DNA from: an uncultured Porphyromonadaceae bacterium
Lineage (GTDB): Bacteria > Bacteroidota > Bacteroidia > Bacteroidales > Muribaculaceae
Assembly (NCBI GenBank): GCA_900546365.1
Contig: URCF01000002.1
Location: 62,001 to 126,000, forward strand
DNA: 64,000 nucleotides
Direction of reading: 5' to 3'
The notes beneath the pieces are model-generated. The model searched no databases, was not told the DNA's origin, and saw only the letters and a list, made by a program, of their open reading frames with translations. The stretch's first letter is position 1, and each line of letters begins with the position of its first letter. The position numbers were made by a program, and so were the translations under genes. Of this stretch, positions 57,607 through 64,000 are shown one piece after another.

Positions 57607-59451
57607 TTACTTAACCAACTCGTAAAGAGTGGGGCGATCGAATTCGGTGAATTGCACGATGTCGCTCGGAGCTATGTTGGTGTATGTGCCGGAGCGGACC
57701 ACATTGCAATTGGTGTTGAGATTATTGACGATAGTGGCCACGCCCTGTGCATCGACGGTGATGCTCCATACGCTGCCGGCCTCCTGGCTTGTGTAGAGCT
57801 GGAAGCTGGTGAAGTGGGAGGGGTCCATCGACAGATAGCGGTCGTAGGCATCGATCATAGTGTAGCCGCCGGTGACAGCGTTGATGGTGAAGGCATATTC
57901 AGCGGGTGCCTTGAACTCATTGTTGGCAATGGCCACGCTGCTCATGGTGAAGCGTCCGTAGCTTAACGACTGGGCGATGGGAGCACCAACCTGACCGTCA
58001 ACAACGAGCACATACTGATTGCCGGAAGTGATGGAGGTGGCCAGACGGTAGGTGGCATCGTCGGAGGGCTGCTCGGGAGTGGAGGTTGCCTCGCCTACAA
58101 TCACATTGTCCACACGGTAGGTGGTATAGCTTGCGCCGCTCTCAGCCTTGTAAACAAATCCGATATAAACCACGCCGGAGAAACCGCTGAGGTCAACGGT
58201 GCTTGTTTTCCAGTCGCTCCAGCTGTTGTTGGGCTGAGGAATATTGTTAGCGTTGAGCTTGGTGGCTGTGCCCTTGGTGGGATCAGCATCGGTGAGTATG
58301 TAGGCCTCAAGACGACCATTGCCATCGTATCCTACCATGGCGTCGAATGAGAGCTGCTTCTTGGCTACTTTGTCGAGATCGACGGCGGGAGAGATGAGCC
58401 ATGAAACGAAACCATCGGAGCCGGCGGTCTTATTGTAACCGGTCACTTCGGCGGAACCGTTGTTGCTATAGTCGCGGTAGAACCATTTGGCATTGCCCGA
58501 CACGGCTGTGTTGGTCCATGAGGTGGGTATGCCGCCTGTAAATGTTTCGTCAAGACCATCAGCCGGAGCGGAGGGACCGTCTGTGCCTGTGCTGAAACCG
58601 AAGCAATCCTCGTTGGTGCGGAACACAAACTGCCAGTCGTTGCTGAACCATTGGAGCACACCTACGACAGTACCTGTGCCGGCGGGAAGCTTGTCAACGC
58701 AGAAGCTGGATTTGCCGCTGTTGCGCACGAGAAGCTGCTGGCCGGTGGCACTCTGCAGATAACGGTTGTCGCCGCTGGAGCCTTGTGTGGCCCATGTTTC
58801 GGAACCGCCGCCTACAAACGACACATCCTTGATCTCCACCAGCTGGCTCTGATATTTCTGCTGGTCAGCAACACTGCTCTTCATGCTCTGGATCTGAGCG
58901 ATGGAGAATTCGAAAGTTTGGATTTTGTCAGGTTCGGGGGCACCGTTTCGCTCCACATGCGAGTCGAAAGTATTTTCGTCCATGCGGTTGGTTGTTGGCG
59001 AACCGTCAGTGCGGGTACCTGCTGCACCAATCTGGAACAGGTTGGCATATTTACCTACATAGAGGCCAGTCATCTTCACAAACACGAGCTCGCCCACCGG
59101 AAAGCTTTTATATATATCGCTCTTGGTGACGGAGATTGTGACAGCGGCTGTCTCGTCTTGAATGATGAGCTGCTGATAGATGTTGCCGGTGATGTCGTTG
59201 CCGATCACACGGCCGGAGATGATGATATCCTCGCCCTCTTCGTTCTGGTCCACGAGAGTGCAGTAGTTGTCAGTGGAAGAGTCCCAATACTTTTCCTTGA
59301 GTTCAAGGATGGTCATGTTGGCCTTGAGGTCGGAAGTGGGATATCCCAACGGAGGATATTCCAGATCCTCGCTGCAACCGCCGAGCACCGAAGAGCCGGC
59401 AAGCGCAATAGCCACAGCCAACAGCGAATGAATATATTTCTTGAAGTTCAT
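57607..59451 (-). CDS. DUF5689-type lipoprotein with anchor-J domain
   Basis: 614 residues. Signal KYIHSLLAVAIALAGSSVLGGC with Cys as lipidation site. The DUF5689 domain (~40-290) is a paralogue of the one in the next gene (ISGRVIGNDITGNIYQQLII; VGVLQWFSNDWQFVFRT). A choice-of-anchor-J domain spans ~297-453 (DETFTGGIPTSWTN, VSWLISPAVDLDKV). The last ~155 residues form a separate beta domain. The gene is second in the TonB-receptor operon, 22 bases before the longer lipoprotein and 43 bases after the receptor. Confidence 0.87.
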   Translation of the reverse strand: MNFKKYIHSLLAVAIALAGSSVLGGCSEDLEYPPLGYPTSDLKANMTILELKEKYWDSSTDNYCTLVDQNEEGEDIIISGRVIGNDITGNIYQQLIIQDETAAVTISVTKSDIYKSFPVGELVFVKMTGLYVGKYANLFQIGAAGTRTDGSPTTNRMDENTFDSHVERNGAPEPDKIQTFEFSIAQIQSMKSSVADQQKYQSQLVEIKDVSFVGGGSETWATQGSSGDNRYLQSATGQQLLVRNSGKSSFCVDKLPAGTGTVVGVLQWFSNDWQFVFRTNEDCFGFSTGTDGPSAPADGLDETFTGGIPTSWTNTAVSGNAKWFYRDYSNNGSAEVTGYNKTAGSDGFVSWLISPAVDLDKVAKKQLSFDAMVGYDGNGRLEAYILTDADPTKGTATKLNANNIPQPNNSWSDWKTSTVDLSGFSGVVYIGFVYKAESGASYTTYRVDNVIVGEATSTPEQPSDDATYRLATSITSGNQYVLVVDGQVGAPIAQSLSYGRFTMSSVAIANNEFKAPAEYAFTINAVTGGYTMIDAYDRYLSMDPSHFTSFQLYTSQEAGSVWSITVDAQGVATIVNNLNTNCNVVRSGTYTNIAPSDIVQFTEFDRPTLYELVK

Positions 59452-59494
59452 ATAGTCTTGAATAATTTAAGGTGTGATTACTGAATCGTTGCCA

Positions 59495-62236
59495 TTAGAA
59501 GCGCAAACCAACATTGACAAACACCTTGATTCCCTGTGCGTAGCTATAGCGGTTGGCCACTTTTTCAGTGAAGTTGCTGTAGTCGAAACGGCCCTGCTGA
59601 TAACCGTAGGTCATGATGTTGCGGTTGTTGAGAATGTTGTCGATATTCACATTGATGTTGAGCGAATATTTGCGCTTGAGGTAGATGAGCTTGCCGATAG
59701 AAGCATTGAGGGTGAAAGCGTTGTGGAGCTTCTCCTCGCCGCAGAGCTCATAGTTGAGTTGCTCGGGATTTGGCTGTGCCCAGAGGTCGGGGATGATTTC
59801 GTGACGCACGGGAGCGAGGTTGACATATGTGTCGCCCATCCATGTGGCGTTGACATTGAAGAACCAGCTTTTGGGAGCTGCGTAGTCAAGACCTACGTTA
59901 ACAGCTTTCTGGGGAGTGCCGCCGATATGGTAGTTCTTGAGATAGGAGCGGGCATATACATCGGCTTCGGCACCGTTCTCATAGCTGCGCACACCCATGG
60001 GGTTGTTCTTGTAGCGGTAGCTGGCGATAGTACCGGCAGCCTGAAGTTTGAGCGAGGGGAGGATGCTGTATTCAAAGCCGAGCTCGATACCTTTGTAGTT
60101 CTGACGCACACCGTAAATCACATAGTTCATATATGTGGAGTAGTTGTCGTCATAGAAACCGCTCTTTTCGGTGAGGTCGTACATATCGGTGTAGAAAGCA
60201 CTGATGGCACCACGGAAGCGACGGTAGTTCCAGGCGTAGGTGAAGTCGGCACTGAGCACACGCATGTTCTTCAAACCGTCGATTGCGGTGTCCTTGGTAC
60301 GCGGCGAAACATAGGCGTATTCAAACAGAGGAGCCTTGGTGGCATATTCACCATGGAGGCTGAAGGCATTGCGGCCATCGAGCTTGTAGGTGATGCCAGC
60401 CTTGATGGCACCGTTGTCAAAGCGGTGGGTATCACCTTTGCCGTAGGAGTTTTCGGGAGCGCGGCCATTGCGCATCTTACCGTCGCGGAAGAACTGTGTG
60501 TAGCTCATCTCCATGCCGTAGTTGATGTTCCAGTGGTCGAGCTGAATCATATCCTGAATCCAGGCACTTGCCTGAACAGCGTTCACATAGTAGTTGTAGC
60601 CGAAGATATCGCCCTCTTTCACCTTGCGGTTGGGGTCATTGAGATTGTTCTGAAGAAGGTCGGGCTGGTTGGGGAAATCGCGCTCGGCATACTGGTCAAC
60701 ATCAAGCCAGAACTCGCCACCGAGCAGGTCCTTGATGGTTTTGTAGTAGTGTGCGCGGGTGACATTGGCGGTCAGGCCGGCCTGCAGGGAGTTGCTGTCG
60801 CTGAACTTGTGGTTGAGCACAGTGGAGAAGATGAAGTTGAACTGATTGCTGTGACGCTTCTCCTGGATGTATGTTGCTCCCTTGGGATCGGCAGTGGGGT
60901 TCTCCTGATTGTAGCGATTGTTGAGATAGTTGGCCTGATAGAGGGCATCCCAATCGATCTGACGGAAATTGACATTGTTGCGCCACTGCTCGGCGTAGTA
61001 GTCATATTCACCGGGATAGTCAGAGAAATAGGAGGGAAGATTGCGGTAGTAGTCGGGACGGGGGTCGGCGGCGTTGTACCAATTGAGAGCCGAAGTGCTG
61101 TAGTGGGACCAACGGGTAGCCACACCGGTGTTGAGATGTGTTTTATCGTTGATTTTGAAATTCCAGTTGAGCATCACGGTGGGGTCAAACGACTCTACGA
61201 TGCGCGATGCACGTTTCTTGCCGTCCTGATAGCCCCAGTTGGGGTTGTAGAGATTGTCGCCGGCCATCTGGTAAGCCTCGAGATAAGTGGCGGAAGCAGT
61301 GGCACGCTGTGTGGGGGCTCCGAAAGCTGTAAGAGTCACATTGTGGCGGTCGTTGATCACCTTTTCAAGCGACAGGAAGAGGCCACCCGAATTGTAGAAA
61401 GTACCTTCGATCACACCCTCGTTGGCATAACGGCCGATGGCACCTACTGTCAGGCCCCAGCCTTTGGCATTGATGCCGGTGGAGTAGAGCAGCGATGCAC
61501 GCAGCATATAGGCGCTGTTGGTGTAGGCCACGCTACCGCGGAAGCCGGGTGAGTAGGTGGAAGTGATGGTGTTGAAGTTGGTGGAGCCGCCGATGCCGCC
61601 GAATCCATAACGGGCAGCGTCGAGACCCACAGTGTTGGTGCGGTTGCGGAAAGCAGTGCTGGTCATACCGCCGAGGGTGGAGAAGTTGAAGCGTCCGCGG
61701 GCAAGATCGTTGAACGGAAGTCCGTTGATGTAGGTGGTGGTGAAATAAGAGTCATAACCACGGTTGCGGAAACGGAGCAACGAGAAGCGGTAGCTGGCCA
61801 TGTTGTAGTAGATATTGTCGGAAGCACCGGTGAGCACACCCACGCTCTGCGAGGTGCCCTCATCATCCTCGAGGGCGCTCTGGTCAAACAGCAACTCCTG
61901 CTGCTCCTCGAGAATCATGCTCTGCGCCTGCGAATCATTAAGTTTGATTTGCCCGAGGTCGGAGATGGTGTTGATTGCCATCTGCACGGGCTGAGTGAGG
62001 TCGTTGTACCCATACGCGGCAACGGTTATCACATCGGTGCCCGGTACGGCATTGCTGATGCGGAATTCACCCGCTGGGCCCGTGGTCACCACGATGCCCT
62101 GGTCGTTAAGCATCACCGCTGCCCCGGACACAGGATTGCCCGAAGCATCGAGCACCACGCCTGACACCCCTGTGTTCTGGGCTAAAGCGGGCACTATTGA
62201 TGCTAACAACAATAGCAAAGATAATTTGAATCTCAT
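59495..62236 (-). CDS. TonB-dependent receptor
   Basis: 913 residues from the ATG at 62236, chosen because it begins a signal peptide (RFKLSLLLLLASIVPALA). A carboxypeptidase-regulatory-like domain (~22-100, VSGVVLDASGNPVSGAAVML) precedes the plug (~115-200, VGVLTGASDNIYYNMASYRF, RFRNRGYDSYFTTTYINGLP). The remainder is a 22-strand barrel ending in KVFVNVGLRF. The plug type differs from SusC. It is first in an operon with two DUF5689 lipoproteins; it should import their ligand using TonB energy. There is no SusD-like gene. Confidence 0.93.
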   Translation of the reverse strand: MRFKLSLLLLLASIVPALAQNTGVSGVVLDASGNPVSGAAVMLNDQGIVVTTGPAGEFRISNAVPGTDVITVAAYGYNDLTQPVQMAINTISDLGQIKLNDSQAQSMILEEQQELLFDQSALEDDEGTSQSVGVLTGASDNIYYNMASYRFSLLRFRNRGYDSYFTTTYINGLPFNDLARGRFNFSTLGGMTSTAFRNRTNTVGLDAARYGFGGIGGSTNFNTITSTYSPGFRGSVAYTNSAYMLRASLLYSTGINAKGWGLTVGAIGRYANEGVIEGTFYNSGGLFLSLEKVINDRHNVTLTAFGAPTQRATASATYLEAYQMAGDNLYNPNWGYQDGKKRASRIVESFDPTVMLNWNFKINDKTHLNTGVATRWSHYSTSALNWYNAADPRPDYYRNLPSYFSDYPGEYDYYAEQWRNNVNFRQIDWDALYQANYLNNRYNQENPTADPKGATYIQEKRHSNQFNFIFSTVLNHKFSDSNSLQAGLTANVTRAHYYKTIKDLLGGEFWLDVDQYAERDFPNQPDLLQNNLNDPNRKVKEGDIFGYNYYVNAVQASAWIQDMIQLDHWNINYGMEMSYTQFFRDGKMRNGRAPENSYGKGDTHRFDNGAIKAGITYKLDGRNAFSLHGEYATKAPLFEYAYVSPRTKDTAIDGLKNMRVLSADFTYAWNYRRFRGAISAFYTDMYDLTEKSGFYDDNYSTYMNYVIYGVRQNYKGIELGFEYSILPSLKLQAAGTIASYRYKNNPMGVRSYENGAEADVYARSYLKNYHIGGTPQKAVNVGLDYAAPKSWFFNVNATWMGDTYVNLAPVRHEIIPDLWAQPNPEQLNYELCGEEKLHNAFTLNASIGKLIYLKRKYSLNINVNIDNILNNRNIMTYGYQQGRFDYSNFTEKVANRYSYAQGIKVFVNVGLRF

Positions 62237-62362
62237 AAATGTTTGGTAATTAGTTATTTTGGTTAATAGATTATTCAGACTGCACAGCATTGGGAATTGG
62301 TTTTGGTCGCATCCATGCGGCATCAAACGGGGGTTAATGATTGGGTTTTAATAAACATTGTT

Positions 62363-62370
62363 CAAAATTA
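62363..62370 (-). promoter_or_regulatory. -7 element of the TonB-receptor operon
   Basis: TAATTTTG on the minus strand, giving a leader of about 120 bases before the ATG at 62236. The -33 match is poor. Confidence 0.5.
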
Positions 62371-62439
62371 ATACATTTTATCCATTCCAAGCACCATTAA
62401 TCCCGCTTTTTTTGGTCTGCAATTAGTTAAATTTTTCAC

Positions 62440-62447
62440 TATATTTG
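62440..62447 (+). promoter_or_regulatory. -7 element of the GH16 gene, apparently leaderless
   Basis: TATATTTG ends four bases before the ATG at 62452. Confidence 0.65.
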
Positions 62448-62451
62448 CGGA

Positions 62452-63258
62452 ATGAAAAGAATTTTGCCTGTTATGATCATGCTCGCCATGATGGCCGGGG
62501 GAATGTATGCCTCGCCCGACCATGACGGCGAATGGAAAATGGTGTGGAGTGAAGAGTTTGACAATGCGCGGCTTAACGACAGCGTGTGGTCCAAAATTCC
62601 TCGCGGCGGCTCCGACTGGAACCGTCACATGGCTCCCTACGACTCGCTCTACGATATCAGCAACGGTATATTGACGCTTCGCGGTGTGAACAACCACAAC
62701 CTTGAAGCCGACACCGCCCGCTATCTCACTGGCGGAGTGTGGACCCTGGGTAAAAAAGAGTTTGCGCCCGGACGAATCGAGGTGAAAGCCCGCTTTGGCA
62801 ATGCCAGAGGAGCGTGGCCCGCTATATGGCTGCTCCCGTTTGACACTGTGCGCTACGCTTGGCCAAACGGTGGCGAGATAGATATGATGGAGCATCTCAA
62901 CTACGACTCCATTGCCTACCAGACCGTGCACTCCAACTACACTCTGTATGAAGGAGGAGGCGACAACCCTCCACACTTCACCACCCACCCCATAAAGCTC
63001 AACGACTGGAATGTGTATGGAGTGGATATCACTGAAAACGAACTGCTGTTTCATATCAACGGAGAGGAGACTTTCCGCTATCCGAAGGTTGACTCCATCG
63101 CCAATCAATTTCCCTACCACCTGCCGATGTATATTCTCATAGATATGCAGATTGAAGGCGGATGGGTGGGGAAAGCCGACCCCGCCGACTTGCCGGTGAA
63201 GATGGAGATTGACTGGGTGAAACATTATGTAAAACTATCTCAGAAAAACTCTCACTGA
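62452..63258 (+). CDS. Secreted glycoside hydrolase family 16 beta-glucanase
   Basis: 268 residues with a signal peptide (KRILPVMIMLAMMAGGMYA). The GH16 catalytic signature GGEIDMMEHL holds the nucleophile Glu142, Asp144 and acid/base Glu147; the extra Met between them is the bulged form typical of laminarinases. WPAIWLLPF and WNVYGVDITENELLFHINGE are further family marks. It should cut beta-1,3 or mixed beta-1,3/1,4-glucans. The stop and the dapB start share the base at 63258, an unexpected coupling between a polysaccharidase and a lysine-pathway gene. Confidence 0.93.
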   Translation: MKRILPVMIMLAMMAGGMYASPDHDGEWKMVWSEEFDNARLNDSVWSKIPRGGSDWNRHMAPYDSLYDISNGILTLRGVNNHNLEADTARYLTGGVWTLGKKEFAPGRIEVKARFGNARGAWPAIWLLPFDTVRYAWPNGGEIDMMEHLNYDSIAYQTVHSNYTLYEGGGDNPPHFTTHPIKLNDWNVYGVDITENELLFHINGEETFRYPKVDSIANQFPYHLPMYILIDMQIEGGWVGKADPADLPVKMEIDWVKHYVKLSQKNSH

Positions 63259-63992
63259 TGAAAATAGCTCTCATAGGATATGGCAAGATGGGCCATGCAA
63301 TAGAGCGCATAGCGCTTGACCGCGGCCATGAGATTGTGGCCAAAATCGATATTGACAATGCCGCTGATTTTGACTCTCCCGCCTTTGCTTCGGCTGATGT
63401 GGCCATTGAGTTCACCACCCCCGCCACTGCCGTTGACAACTACCTGCGCGCCTTCAAAGCCGGAGTGCCTGTGGTGTCAGGCACCACAGGATGGGTGGAC
63501 AAGATGCCGCAAATCAAGGAGATGTGCACCGACAAAGGAGCCACTTTTTTCTGGACTTCCAACTTCAGCATCGGGGTCAACATATTTTTTGCACTCAACA
63601 AATATCTCGCGGCAATTATGGCCAAAGAGCCGCAATATATCCCATCGATGACCGAGATACACCATATCCACAAACTTGACCATCCCAGCGGCACCGCCAT
63701 CACTCTTGCCGAAGGTGTGATGGAGAACAATCCCAATCTGAAAAGCTGGACCGAGAGCGAAAATCCTGCGCAGGGTGAGCTCCCTATCGCGCATATCCGC
63801 GAAGGGGAGGTGCCCGGCACTCATATAGTGAAATGGGACTCACCGGTGGATTGCATCACCATCGAGCACAGAGCCAAGAGCCGCGAGGGGTTTGCCCTCG
63901 GAGCTGTGATGGCTGCCGAATGGATCAGCGGCAAAAAAGGCTGGCTAACAATGGATATGATGATGAAAGATATTCTAACACCCTCTAAATAA
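63258..63992 (+). CDS. dapB: 4-hydroxy-tetrahydrodipicolinate reductase
   Basis: 244 residues, complete. NAD(P)H site IALIGYGKMGHAIERIA, the PVVSGTTGW loop and the substrate signature EIHHIHKLDHPSGTAITLAE with the catalytic His and Lys. It reduces the product of DapA towards diaminopimelate. It begins on the last base of the GH16 stop. An ATG at 63998-64000, the last three bases of the window, could be the start of the next gene. Confidence 0.97.
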   Translation: MKIALIGYGKMGHAIERIALDRGHEIVAKIDIDNAADFDSPAFASADVAIEFTTPATAVDNYLRAFKAGVPVVSGTTGWVDKMPQIKEMCTDKGATFFWTSNFSIGVNIFFALNKYLAAIMAKEPQYIPSMTEIHHIHKLDHPSGTAITLAEGVMENNPNLKSWTESENPAQGELPIAHIREGEVPGTHIVKWDSPVDCITIEHRAKSREGFALGAVMAAEWISGKKGWLTMDMMMKDILTPSK

Positions 63993-64000
63993 CTGCAATG

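Noticed and set aside
59474..61552. A 692-codon open frame on the plus strand opposite the TonB-receptor gene
   Set aside because: It is the antisense shadow of a well-supported receptor gene; the product is a Val/Gly-rich string with no domains.

Overview
The window looks like a chromosomal segment of a gut Bacteroidales bacterium, most likely of the Muribaculaceae. The basis is the Bacteroidota promoter pattern (TTTG, 19-20 bases, TAnnTTTG) in front of many genes, a four-gene sodium-pumping methylmalonyl-CoA decarboxylase cluster, lipoprotein plus TonB-receptor clusters, serine-type sulfatases, and secreted proteins ending in type IX-like sorting domains. The genus cannot be fixed from the sequence alone.

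Positions 1-10,870 are mostly accessory and visibly more AT-rich than the rest. After the tail of a secreted protein (1-663) comes a six-gene operon (1,104-5,868) whose products are all predicted to be exported; one is a caspase-fold protease. A membrane protein/winged-helix regulator pair (6,112-7,019) and a ribbon-helix-helix/YafQ toxin-antitoxin pair (7,227-7,753) follow. Next is a leftward five-gene island (7,932-10,221) headed by a PvuRts1I/AbaSI-type modification-dependent restriction endonuclease, with four small or unknown genes, two of them too short for routine gene calling. It is bracketed by a 38-base imperfect direct repeat and lies downstream of the 3' end of tRNA-Arg(UCU). A long imperfect inverted repeat sits upstream of the nuclease. 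This island is the best candidate for an undescribed system.

Positions 10,998-32,931 are largely core functions: dapA, a phosphatase and a BamA/TamA-like barrel (leftward); a porin, pRiA4b-like protein, ruvX, def, ettA, a sulfatase, a HAD phosphatase and crcB (rightward); a DJ-1 protein, a flavodoxin-fold reductase and a second sulfatase (leftward); methylmalonyl-CoA epimerase with the decarboxylase subunits (propionate formation coupled to sodium export); and a flavinylated iron-sulfur membrane protein with an anchored nitroreductase, followed by an ECF sigma factor.

Positions 33,241-34,922 hold a 57-residue orphan gene, a frameshifted tyrosine recombinase and tRNA-Gln(UUG). Then come tyrS, an NhaC antiporter, a glutaminase homologue that lacks the catalytic serine, and two outer-membrane channels, all leftward.

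Positions 41,600-49,000 contain four intergenic arrays of a variable 9-base repeat, interspersed with an ECF sigma factor, a four-helix-bundle protein and a 1,735-residue multidomain secreted protein. From 48,963 an apparently leaderless uracil phosphoribosyltransferase heads a tightly overlapping operon with an epimerase, a small membrane protein, aroQ, a shortened pyruvate kinase homologue and an O-methyltransferase, followed by manC. A leftward operon (62,236-54,831) encodes a TonB-dependent receptor and two DUF5689-type lipoproteins. The window ends with a GH16 glucanase overlapping dapB.
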